Origin: Candidatus Pacearchaeota archaeon
GTDB taxonomy: Archaea; Nanobdellota; Nanobdellia; Pacearchaeales; GW2011-AR1
Assembly: GCA_003554465.1 (NCBI GenBank)
Contig: PWGL01000135.1
Location: 1 to 6,758, forward strand
Length of the DNA: 6,758 nucleotides
Direction of reading: 5' to 3'
Numbering within the stretch: the first letter of the stretch is position 1; each line of letters starts with the position of its first letter. The position numbers and the translations under genes are program-made. Below are positions 1 through 5,521 of this stretch, piece after piece. The notes beneath the pieces are model-generated. The model searched no databases. It had not been told where the DNA came from and saw only the letters and a list, made by a program, of their open reading frames with translations.

Positions 1-12
1 AAATTATAAATT

Positions 13-124
13 AACACTATTGTTTAAGTTAATCATTATTGTTCAAAGTTAAATCTAATCATTATTGTTCAAAGTTTTAAAGTTAATCATTATTGTTCAA
101 AGTTAATCATTATTGTTTAAAGGT
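13..124. repeat. Cluster of about 20-bp direct repeats
   Basis: Three exact copies of AATCATTATTGTTCAAAGTT lie at 31-50, 57-76 and 85-104. A fourth, diverged copy is at 105-124 (ending TTTAAAGGT) and a partial copy is at 13-30. Start-to-start spacing is 26, 28 and 20 bp, so this is not a regular tandem repeat and not a CRISPR array. No gene overlaps it. It could be a set of protein-binding sites (iteron-like), part of a mobile element end, or a decayed tandem repeat; the sequence does not decide. The array may continue beyond the left edge of the window. Confidence 0.8.
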
Positions 125-168
125 AAATTAAGATGCTAATTTTTTAATTTTTAATTTTAATTTTATAA

Positions 169-203
169 TTTAAACATTAATTTTTACTTTAAACATTAAT
201 TTT
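169..203. repeat. Two direct repeats, inverted relatives of the 13-124 unit
   Basis: TTTAAACATTAATTTT occurs at 169-184 and again, one base shorter, at 188-203, 19 bp apart. The reverse complement of CTTTAAACATTAAT (187-200) differs at one base from ATTATTGTTTAAAG (109-122), so these look like inverted copies of the unit to the left. The stretch 125-168 between them is almost pure A/T. The sequence is of low complexity, so chance similarity is possible. Confidence 0.5.
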
Positions 204-310
204 GATTACTATTTTTTATTTCTATACTGTAATTTTATCACAATTCCTGTAAATATGAAACAGAAAAATTAACTTTTGCTTTGATATTCACACCTCTTTT
301 GCGCTTTTGG

Positions 311-353
311 ATTCGACACCAGCCCGGTAATGAATTCGACACCAACCCGGTAA
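311..353 (+). repeat. Left pair of repeats of a probable element end
   Basis: ATTCGACACCAGCCCGGTAA (311-330) and ATTCGACACCAACCCGGTAA (334-353) differ at one base and are 23 bp apart. The second runs into a 7-bp hairpin, AAGTCGA at 354-360 against TCGACTT at 367-373. The same core, ACCAACC followed by GG, T and AAAA, then TCGA, recurs in opposite orientation at 576-634. Confidence 0.75.
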
Positions 354-575
354 AAGTCGATTTTTGTCGACTTAATAATTTATTCCAAATAACTCAAAAT
401 CGACTCATTTATAGTCAAATTACTTTAAATGGGTCTATTCATCACAATTTCATCATAAGTTAAACAATATTTCATCACTCTAACCGGTTTGTGCTCGCTT
501 TTTGTCGAAGCAAATTCAATTGCTTTATATCTTTGCAGACAGCGCAATCATCTTGATTAGCGCAAACTGCGACAT

Positions 576-634
576 TTTTCGATTTTAACCCGGTTGGTTG
601 GTTTGTTTTCGATTTTAACCCGGTTGGTTGGTTT
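576..634 (-). repeat. Right pair of 29-bp repeats, inverted relative to the left pair
   Basis: Two identical 29-bp copies at 576-604 and 606-634 have a period of 30 bp. On the minus strand each reads through ACCAACCGGGTTAAAATCGA, which aligns with ACCAACCCGGTAAAAGTCGA of the left pair (341-360). The inner copy continues into AAAAATGTCG, matching TTTTTGTCG at the same place on the left. The sequence is distinctive enough that chance is unlikely. Confidence 0.75.
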
Positions 635-646
635 TTTGATCCTGGC

Positions 647-668
647 GCACCGACAAATGTCGATGTGC
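647..668. other. Short imperfect hairpin
   Basis: CGACA, AA, TGTCG at 651-662 is a perfect inverted repeat, extended by GCAC (647-650) and GTGC (665-668) with two unpaired bases. It lies just outside the right repeat pair and may be part of the element end. There is no U-tract, so it is not a terminator. Confidence 0.35.
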
Positions 669-687
669 ACGGCAAATTATGAAGATC

Positions 688-733
688 AAAAAAACAGACC
701 TAGTTGATATTTCTCAGCTAGGCCTGTTTTTTT
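688..733 (-). terminator. Rho-independent terminator of the M28 peptidase gene
   Basis: The stem pairs 691-703 with 718-730 across a 14-nt loop. Read on the minus strand all 13 positions pair, one of them as G-U, and a run of seven U follows. On the plus strand the same position is an A-C mismatch, so it was probably selected as a minus-strand terminator. It lies about 70 nt after the stop codon of the gene ending at 805. Confidence 0.85.
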
Positions 734-804
734 ATTGCTTATGATTTGATTGTCATTTTAACTTTATGAATTTGACAGGTAATCTAACTACCCTAGCACT
801 TATT

Positions 805-2508
805 TTAATAAGCTAAATTATAAAGATAGATAAGTAAACCATCAACAATTTCAGATATATTATCAACATCAACAGCTTCCATGTCGTCTGCAGGGGTATG
901 AATAACTTCATCTATATCTGGTTTAGATAATGCCATTACATCTTTATATTCAACATCCGGATGGTTAGAAAAAGACAAATTGTCGCTATTAATTCTGTCT
1001 TCAACACTTTCTCCTTCTAAGTCCATTCCCTCGAAAAATATTCTGTCAAGCTTTGCCACTAAAGGAACTTCTTTATCTTCCTGATTATATAACCCTATGG
1101 GGTCATCAATCATATCCAAATTAATATATTGAATATTATCCATTTGTGATAGCTCGTCTACAAAATAACGGCTACCTTTAAGCCCCAGTTCCTCTGCATT
1201 AAAACCAGCAAACACTAAATTTTTTTCTGGAGTACCAAATTCAGATGCATATTTAGCCAGCTTCATCATCGCTACTGTACCACTTGCATTATCAAGAGCA
1301 CCAGGATATATCACCTTTTCTTCATATTCATTGTAGCCAAAACCAGCATGATCAAAATGAGCTCCAATTATTAAAGTCTCATTAGATTCACCTTCAATAT
1401 ATCCAACTATATTATTAGATGTAACCTCTTCGAACTTGTAATCTATCTCTATATTCACAAAGTCTTCATCTTTACTGTCCTGCTTTAATTGCTGATAAGT
1501 ATTAGAATCAGCTGAAAATACTGCAGGATGTTCGCTTTGATAATCATGACTATCATCAACTGAAACTGTTCTAGATAAGTAATTATGATTTTCTGGGGTA
1601 TAATCCCTGATTATAACTCCAGCTACTCCATTATCAGATGCTTCAGCAAGAATACTTTGAATTGGATAATCCTCATTTACTCCAGTAGCCTCAATTTGAG
1701 TTTTATTATCACTGGCATAAATCTTTTCGGTACTGAAAGCTTCATTTTCGGGAACCAGCAAGACATTATCTTCATGCTTTTCGTTTATGTCCCCATCATA
1801 TATATGTATTTCAGCAGAGTTAATGTCTTTATTTAAGCTCGCCGGGGCAAAAGAATTTCTAGGAATAAAATTTTTTAATGGTTCAAAATCCCTTATTACT
1901 GAGTCTTCTTCATTGACAATTTGCATTAATGATGTTGAGCCTTGTCTGGGATAATAAACATAATGATTAAATTCCTGCTTATAGCTATCCTTTTCTGGAT
2001 ATTTCTCAAGATTATATTCATCGAAATAATTATAGATAAATTCTTCAGCATCCTTAGCACCAGATAACCCAGCTAAACGCCCCTCAAATTCATCGGAAGT
2101 CAATTCTTCCATCTTTAATTGTATATTATTTTCATCAGCCTCAACATCTGGCAAATTCACCATTAAAAACTCAAGGTCGCTTTCACCATCTGAAACTGTA
2201 TAACTTTCAGGCAGGCCATCTTCAGCCAGTTCAACCTTATTTTCTCCAGTCAATCCAGAGGCCTGCCAGTTGCCGTCATCATCAACGCTAATGGATTCTT
2301 CTTCCGAAATAACAATAGTAGCATCATCGACTGGATCACCTGAAAAATCCACAACCTGACCAGAAATATTATAACTCTCTTCTGGCCCATCAGGCCCCAC
2401 TTCATCATTTGTTCCTAAATCACAGGCAGTAAAAGCAATACCCACCAATAAAATAAGTAATAGTAAAAACGAAAACTTTAAAGTTCTTTTGAAATTAATC
2501 TTTAACAC
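805..2508 (-). CDS. M28-family zinc metallopeptidase, exported lipoprotein
   Basis: 567 residues as drawn. Residues 1-28 are a basic and hydrophobic signal peptide with the lipoprotein cysteine at C29 (FTAC). Residues about 46-115 resemble a carboxypeptidase-regulatory-like or Ig-like fold (NISGQVVDFSG). Residues about 235-365 fit the PA-type insert common in M28 enzymes, and about 366-567 are the peptidase. The di-zinc site is complete: H384 and D386 (AHFDH), D406 (ALDNASG), the E439-E440 pair (NAEELG, catalytic base and ligand), D465 (NLDM) and H537 (VIHTP). M28 enzymes are mostly aminopeptidases acting on peptides outside the cytoplasm; the substrate cannot be told from sequence. The protein is strongly acidic, as in salt-adapted organisms. 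The GTG at 2508 lies inside the ribosome site AGGAGGTG (2513-2506), so translation may really start at ATT, 2499-2497, six bases after it, giving 564 residues with the signal peptide intact. Confidence 0.93.
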   Translation of the reverse strand: MLKINFKRTLKFSFLLLLILLVGIAFTACDLGTNDEVGPDGPEESYNISGQVVDFSGDPVDDATIVISEEESISVDDDGNWQASGLTGENKVELAEDGLPESYTVSDGESDLEFLMVNLPDVEADENNIQLKMEELTSDEFEGRLAGLSGAKDAEEFIYNYFDEYNLEKYPEKDSYKQEFNHYVYYPRQGSTSLMQIVNEEDSVIRDFEPLKNFIPRNSFAPASLNKDINSAEIHIYDGDINEKHEDNVLLVPENEAFSTEKIYASDNKTQIEATGVNEDYPIQSILAEASDNGVAGVIIRDYTPENHNYLSRTVSVDDSHDYQSEHPAVFSADSNTYQQLKQDSKDEDFVNIEIDYKFEEVTSNNIVGYIEGESNETLIIGAHFDHAGFGYNEYEEKVIYPGALDNASGTVAMMKLAKYASEFGTPEKNLVFAGFNAEELGLKGSRYFVDELSQMDNIQYINLDMIDDPIGLYNQEDKEVPLVAKLDRIFFEGMDLEGESVEDRINSDNLSFSNHPDVEYKDVMALSKPDIDEVIHTPADDMEAVDVDNISEIVDGLLIYLYNLAY

Positions 2509-2513
2509 CTCCT
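2506..2513 (-). promoter_or_regulatory. Ribosome site AGGAGGTG that overlaps the only nearby GTG
   Basis: On the minus strand the full anti-16S complement AGGAGGTG ends in the GTG that would be the annotated start. A start codon cannot be used from inside its own Shine-Dalgarno sequence. The next in-frame near-start is ATT at 2499-2497, six bases downstream. The next in-frame TTG and GTG (residues 21-22) would cut the signal peptide. This points to ATT initiation, a rare start known from infC, or a leaderless or reading-error explanation. Confidence 0.6.
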
Positions 2514-2543
2514 GAAATTATTAAACTTTAATCTATTAAATAA

Positions 2544-2549
2544 ATTATA
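2544..2549 (-). promoter_or_regulatory. Possible -10 element for the M28 gene
   Basis: A perfect TATAAT on the minus strand would give a transcript start near 2537, about 24 nt before the AGGAGGTG ribosome site. No good -35 hexamer stands 16-18 bp upstream and the surroundings are AT-rich, so the call is weak. Confidence 0.3.
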
Positions 2550-2570
2550 TAAAAACGAAAAGTTTCCTCC

Positions 2571-2586
2571 TTATTCTAAGGAATAA
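2571..2586. promoter_or_regulatory. Inverted repeat between the divergent lipoprotein genes
   Basis: TTATTC, TAAG, GAATAA is a perfect 6-bp inverted repeat with a 4-base centre. It lies between the M28 gene and the beta-helix gene, where a shared operator could act on both. No regulator gene is in the window; function is speculative. Confidence 0.3.
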
Positions 2587-2676
2587 TTTATAGCAAATAA
2601 AACAAAAATAACACAGCAAAAAATGCAGGAAAATCAACATAGCTCTTTAATTGAATTTATAAGAGGTGATAAATCG

Positions 2677-4017
2677 ATGAAGCAAATAGTAAAATTATCT
2701 TTAATATTTACTTTGCTTATTATGTTAATCTTATCGTTCTCAGCCTGTGATTCAGGTGAGACAGAGGAAGCTGTTAGAGAAGATGAACCCATCACTGAAA
2801 CAGCGAGTGAAGTTAGTGAGTTAATTGAGATACTTGAAAACTTAAGTGAAGATGATAAAGCTATAATAGAATTAGAAAAAGGCAGTTATGATCAGGAAAT
2901 AATAATCAATGATGATTTTGAATTTGAAGAGCTAACTTTAATCGCTGAAGAAGAGTATGAAACAGAAATCAATGCTTCAGTATCTATTTTTGACAATAAA
3001 AGAGTAACATTAAAAGATTTCGAAATTACCGAATCTGAAGGTAATGCAATCCACATAGAGAATTCTGAAAAAATAACAATTGAAAATAATATAATTGAAA
3101 ATAACGATTATTTTGGCATTATAGGTATTGAGAGTAACGTTGAAATAATAAAAAATAGGATTAATAATAATGGGTTAGCTGAAGATTATCCAGGTGTTAA
3201 AATAGAAAAATCCAGTGATTCTTTAATTGAAAATAATGAGATTACAAATAACAATAATAATGGAATAGAAATATTTGAAGATAGCACTTCAGAAATTATC
3301 AACAATAAAATTATTGAAAATGAAAATAATGGAGTATATATAAACAATGAAAGCCATTCTACTCTAAAGAATAATTCTATAAAAGAAAATCAAATTCACG
3401 GAATCATGAATTCTAATGCATCAATTATAGCCAGAGAAAATGTTATTAATAATAACAATTCTGCCGGTATTTTAATCAAACCCAAAGAGACTCCCTTTGA
3501 GACCTGGGAATGGAATGAAGATAATGAAATTAAAATAGAAGATAATGAAATAAAATTTAATAAAATTGCCGGTATTGAAAACTGGGCTGGTGAAGGATCA
3601 TTGATACAAAATAATAGTTTAAAGGGAAAAGTTGGGATCTCAATAATGGACTATTTAAAACCAATGGATATTTCAGTAGAAGATAATCACTTAAATAACA
3701 AACTCCCCTTCTTTTTGCAGGATACTAAAGAAAACTCTTTTAGAATAGAAGTACTAAACAATGATATAGAACCTACTAAATTCAATCAAGAAGAATTAGA
3801 AAATTATTTACAGGATGGAGACGTGCGTTATGAAAATGAAGAACCAGAGTTTATACATCTTTTTTATCTGGCTGATCCAGAATATAAAAATGAAAATCTG
3901 ATAGGAGAAATCTTTGAAAATAATAATGAGTTCATTCCAGATGCTGACAGGTATAATATTGACCTCATAGACTATGAAAAAGATCATACTGGCGAAATAA
4001 TTGGAATAGTTGAATAA
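2677..4017 (+). CDS. Right-handed parallel beta-helix repeat lipoprotein
   Basis: 446 residues from the ATG at 2677, chosen because AGAGGTG (2662-2668) stands eight bases before it and a lipoprotein signal peptide follows directly. The in-frame ATG at 2623 would add 18 polar residues and has no ribosome site. The lipid-modified cysteine is C24 (FSAC). Residues about 77-342 are a series of roughly 22-25-residue rungs rich in Asn and Ile, with repeated IENN, ITNN, NNGI and NNKI motifs: a parallel beta-helix with Asn ladders, as in NosD- and pectate-lyase-like proteins. Such folds often bind or cleave polysaccharides, but no lyase catalytic residues are evident and no substrate can be named. The last 90 residues are a non-repetitive acidic tail I do not recognise. 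The gene is AT-rich and transcribed divergently from the M28 peptidase gene; both encode surface lipoproteins. Confidence 0.88.
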   Translation: MKQIVKLSLIFTLLIMLILSFSACDSGETEEAVREDEPITETASEVSELIEILENLSEDDKAIIELEKGSYDQEIIINDDFEFEELTLIAEEEYETEINASVSIFDNKRVTLKDFEITESEGNAIHIENSEKITIENNIIENNDYFGIIGIESNVEIIKNRINNNGLAEDYPGVKIEKSSDSLIENNEITNNNNNGIEIFEDSTSEIINNKIIENENNGVYINNESHSTLKNNSIKENQIHGIMNSNASIIARENVINNNNSAGILIKPKETPFETWEWNEDNEIKIEDNEIKFNKIAGIENWAGEGSLIQNNSLKGKVGISIMDYLKPMDISVEDNHLNNKLPFFLQDTKENSFRIEVLNNDIEPTKFNQEELENYLQDGDVRYENEEPEFIHLFYLADPEYKNENLIGEIFENNNEFIPDADRYNIDLIDYEKDHTGEIIGIVE

Positions 4018-4030
4018 ACAACTTAACTCA

Positions 4031-4066
4031 GTATAAAACCCGGGTTATATAACCCGGGTTTTATAC
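4031..4066. terminator. Perfect 36-bp palindromic bidirectional terminator
   Basis: GTATAAAACCCGGGTT at 4031-4046 is the exact reverse complement of 4051-4066, with ATAT between. The CCCGGG core is flanked by A-tract and T-tract, so each strand reads stem then TTTTAT. It starts 13 nt after the stop of the beta-helix gene and lies 25 nt beyond the stop of the converging lipoprotein gene, so it can serve both. Confidence 0.85.
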
Positions 4067-4080
4067 TTATAATCAACGTC

Positions 4081-4112
4081 AGTAGCGCCGTCAGCGAGTA
4101 GCGCCGTCAGCG
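4081..4112. repeat. Perfect 16-bp tandem duplication at a gene's 3' end
   Basis: AGTAGCGCCGTCAGCG occurs at 4081-4096 and again, identically, at 4097-4112. Because 16 is not a multiple of three, it shifts the frame of the minus-strand gene and creates its TGA stop at 4093-4091. Confidence 0.95.
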
Positions 4113-4540
4113 GGGTCAGTTTCGCTAACTGCTAATGTAGTAACGTCTGCTTCCCAGCTAAGTTCAAATATTACGTCAGAGTCGTCAGCGTCAACGTCTA
4201 CGCTATCTACGTCGTCATAGGAACCGTCTGCAAGCTCATCATTGTCGATAGCGAGGGAAATTGTTGCTTCACCTTCAAGGTCACTGAAGGTATACTCCAG
4301 CTCGCCGTCTTCAACGTCATCGGCATCAAAATCATCAGCAGTGTAAGTATCTACCTGGTCTTCTGCTGAAAGTGTAAATTCTTCGGCGTGTTCAGCCTCT
4401 TCAATGTTCTCCACAGTTACAACGGAATCATACTCTTCGTATTCGACCTCATCGTCCCCGAGGTCGCAGGCACCTAACACAAAGGTTACCGCCAGCACGA
4501 GTGCGATGACGCCAACAAACTTAAGTCTCTTAGTATTCAT
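4091..4540 (-). CDS. Small acidic lipoprotein, C-terminally truncated
   Basis: 149 residues. AAGGAGG stands nine bases before the ATG. Residues 1-24 are a typical signal peptide with lipobox LGAC and lipidated C25. The mature part is extraordinarily acidic, with Asp/Glu-rich runs such as DVDSVDVDADDSD, and has no recognisable catalytic motif. The end, VSETDPADGAT, resembles the opening of the SbsA-type bacterial Ig-like domain (Big_5), which normally runs on for about 100 residues. The stop arises from the 16-bp tandem duplication at 4081-4112. With a single copy the frame would read on as TDVDYKYKTRVI and stop inside the terminator palindrome, so the domain itself is gone. The gene is visibly richer in G+C (about 45-50% in sampled stretches) than its neighbours. 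It may be a functional short lipoprotein or a decayed gene. A long structured leader precedes it. Confidence 0.7.
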   Translation of the reverse strand: MNTKRLKFVGVIALVLAVTFVLGACDLGDDEVEYEEYDSVVTVENIEEAEHAEEFTLSAEDQVDTYTADDFDADDVEDGELEYTFSDLEGEATISLAIDNDELADGSYDDVDSVDVDADDSDVIFELSWEADVTTLAVSETDPADGATR

Positions 4541-4643
4541 TTACTAATTCCTCCTTCAGATTTTAAGGTTTATCTTTTGTCTAAAATATTAAATATTGCC
4601 ATCCCATCTCCAACTGCCTACCCCCAAGCAAGGTACATCCTTT

Positions 4644-4765
4644 TATTATGCCTGAGCGCGGAAACCAAGAACCACACCCCGGATGAACGTTACCGTCGGC
4701 CTCCCGAGTGACCGTCACAGGTTGCCTGGTTTCCCTGCAACTGGCCAGCTTCGTTGGCGCGATAA
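4644..4765 (-). ncRNA. Candidate structured RNA element in the leader of the acidic lipoprotein gene
   Basis: On the minus strand, GGAAACCAGG (4734-4725) pairs with CUUGGUUUCC (4669-4660). After one bulged C the helix continues with AACC (4723-4720) against GGUU (4673-4670), giving 14 pairs. Inside lie three small hairpins: 4718-4708 (GUGA/UCAC), 4707-4696 (UCGG/CCGA) and about 4695-4680 (CGG/CCG). Upstream is GCCA/UGGC at 4758-4744. An alternative pairing, CAGUUGC (about 4743-4737) with GCAACCUG (4725-4718), competes with the long stem or makes a pseudoknot. G+C is about 55-60%, against about 30% around. It does not match the conserved cores of SAM, TPP, cobalamin, FMN, lysine, c-di-GMP or c-di-AMP riboswitches as I know them. 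A DNA-level role, for example a mobile element end, is not excluded. Confidence 0.5.
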
Positions 4766-4801
4766 CTCTTCTTTATGTTATATTTTTGCATTAGAGTTTA
4801 T

Positions 4802-4830
4802 ATATTACATTTAATATATTATTATGTAAA
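4802..4830 (-). promoter_or_regulatory. Sigma-70-type promoter of the acidic lipoprotein gene
   Basis: On the minus strand TTTACA (4830-4825) is followed by a 17-bp spacer and TAATAT (4807-4802), with TG just before the -10. Transcription would start near 4795, giving a leader of about 255 nt before the ATG at 4540, which contains the structured element at 4644-4765. The region is AT-rich, so chance matches occur, but the spacing is ideal. Confidence 0.55.
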
Positions 4831-4846
4831 TTTTTAACAGCTAAAA

Positions 4847-4888
4847 TAAAAAAACTGCAGCCTATGGCTTCACCATAGACTACAGCTT
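4847..4888 (-). terminator. Terminator at the end of the Rpn cluster
   Basis: On the minus strand CUGUAGUCUAUGG (4885-4873), a UGAAG loop, and CCAUAGGCUGCAG (4867-4855) pair over 13 positions, two as G-U, followed by seven U. On the plus strand those two positions are mismatches. It lies about 38 nt after the stop of the Rpn C-terminal gene. Confidence 0.9.
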
Positions 4889-4922
4889 GTTAGCTATTCT
4901 CTACTTCTCTATCTTTTCATAA

Positions 4923-5201
4923 TCAATCTAGAAGGTCATTTACCTCATCTAAACTTTCAATATCAAAGAAGTTTCTTTTTACTTTCTTCAGGTCTGCAAT
5001 ACTACTGTTTTCCATCTTTTCAAAGAAGTTTCTTTTTACTTTCTTCAGGTCTGCAATACTGCTGTTTTCCATCTTTTCTATTAACTCATCAGATAGTTCA
5101 CCAAACTTTTTCTCTAAAAAGAATTTAAGAGTATCTACAAGTTCCTCTTTTCTTCCTTTCTCTTCACCTCTCTCCATCAATTCATCAGCAATGGTTTTCA
5201 T
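4923..5201 (-). CDS. Stand-alone Rpn C-terminal fragment, RpnS-like
   Basis: Homologous to the C-terminal 80 residues of the intact Rpn gene beside it (shared SDDMxTIADELMERGE, then ENSS and a closing acidic helix), with no nuclease domain. I start it at the ATG at 5201 (92 residues) because GGAG stands seven bases before it, exactly matching the internal start of the intact gene. A GTG at 5228 in the same frame has no ribosome site. Upstream of the ATG the frame is shifted by one base relative to the Rpn gene and homology fades by about 5235, so the nuclease part was deleted. A 57-bp in-frame tandem duplication adds 19 residues (EKMENSSIADLKKVKRNFF, twice). The product would be a charged helical protein. 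It could be a free RpnS-type inhibitor, or simply a pseudogene remnant. Confidence 0.65.
   Translation of the reverse strand: MKTIADELMERGEEKGRKEELVDTLKFFLEKKFGELSDELIEKMENSSIADLKKVKRNFFEKMENSSIADLKKVKRNFFDIESLDEVNDLLD
4964..5077. repeat. 57-bp in-frame tandem duplication
   Basis: Copies at 4964-5020 and 5021-5077 differ at one base (A at 5004, G at 5061), which is synonymous (Ser). Nineteen residues are duplicated without breaking the frame. The near-identity means a recent event. Confidence 0.95.
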
Positions 5202-5234
5202 GTCATCACTCCAAGGCAGGTGTTCCACAGTTTT

Positions 5235-5255
5235 CTTATAAACTACAGCTTATTA
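5235..5255 (-). other. Half of a terminator stem left between the Rpn copies
   Basis: About 25 nt after the stop of the intact Rpn gene, AAGCUGUAGU followed by UUAU (minus strand, about 5250-5238) repeats the 5' arm of the terminator at 4847-4888 (AAGCUGUAGU, CUAU). The second arm is missing. This marks where a duplicated gene and its terminator were joined to the decayed copy, so the two Rpn units are probably now co-transcribed. Confidence 0.5.
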
Positions 5256-5278
5256 AATTTTCAACCCTTACTCTTTAA

Positions 5279-5521
5279 CTAAATAAACTTCTCCACATCC
5301 TCAACTGTTTCTATTTCAAATATATTTTCTAATATTTTATCCAACTCTTCCTCAGAACTGTTTTCGATCTTTTTCTTTAAGCTTTCATTTAACTTGCCTG
5401 TTCTTTTTTCTAACAATTTAGTTACTGCCTCAATTAACTTTTCTTTTCTTCCTTCTTTCAAACCTTTCTCCAGTCCTCTCTTTTCACCTCTCTCCATCAA
5501 TTCATCAGCAATGGTTTCCAT
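5279..5521 (-). CDS. Possible intragenic RpnS-like protein from an internal start
   Basis: In the same frame as the Rpn nuclease, M253 (ATG, 5521-5519) is preceded by AGGAG (5533-5529) with an ideal seven-base gap, a better site than that of the full-length gene. Initiation here would give an 80-residue C-terminal protein without the nuclease domain. In E. coli, rpn genes encode such small C-terminal proteins from internal starts, and these bind and inhibit the full-length toxin. The downstream fragment keeps the same site and ATG. Whether it is translated here is not shown by sequence alone. Confidence 0.5.
   Translation of the reverse strand: METIADELMERGEKRGLEKGLKEGRKEKLIEAVTKLLEKRTGKLNESLKKKIENSSEEELDKILENIFEIETVEDVEKFI

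Larger units (their letters stand above)
311..634. mobile_element. Probable internally deleted transposable element remnant
   Basis: The two repeat pairs at 311-353 and 576-634 face each other as multi-copy terminal inverted repeats around about 220 bp with no convincing gene. Several short repeats at each end is an arrangement known for IS21-family elements, so a transposase-less relative or solo remnant is possible; that family assignment is inference only. The outer limits are uncertain: weak end similarity continues out to about 297 on the left and 650 on the right, and I cannot define a target-site duplication. Inside, 508-525 (AAGCAA/TTGCTT) and 542-563 (GCGCAATCA/TGATTAGCGC) form hairpins. 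Confidence 0.4.

Noticed and set aside
13..124. CRISPR-like array
   Set aside because: Spacing of 0-8 bp between repeats leaves no spacers, repeats are diverged and AT-rich, and no cas genes are present.
281..463. Plus-strand 60-residue open frame
   Set aside because: No ribosome site, runs through the repeat pair at 311-353, and the composition does not look like protein.
475..675. Minus-strand 66-residue open frame with a repeated NQPTGLKSK motif and several Cys
   Set aside because: The repeat is just the 30-bp DNA duplication at 576-634, the start would be TTG without a ribosome site, and it lies inside the probable element end.
1585..1836. Plus-strand 83-residue open frame
   Set aside because: Lies opposite the M28 peptidase gene, which has complete catalytic motifs; it is an antisense shadow.
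2623..2676. Upstream ATG that would extend the beta-helix protein by 18 residues
   Set aside because: No ribosome site, and it would put a polar stretch before the signal peptide; the ATG at 2677 has AGAGGTG at the right distance.
4644..4765. Known riboswitch, in particular SAM-I because of CUGGCC and GGCAACC
   Set aside because: The other conserved S-box parts (AGAGAGG, GGUGCUAA-type P3 and closing P1) are absent; the similarity is two short strings.
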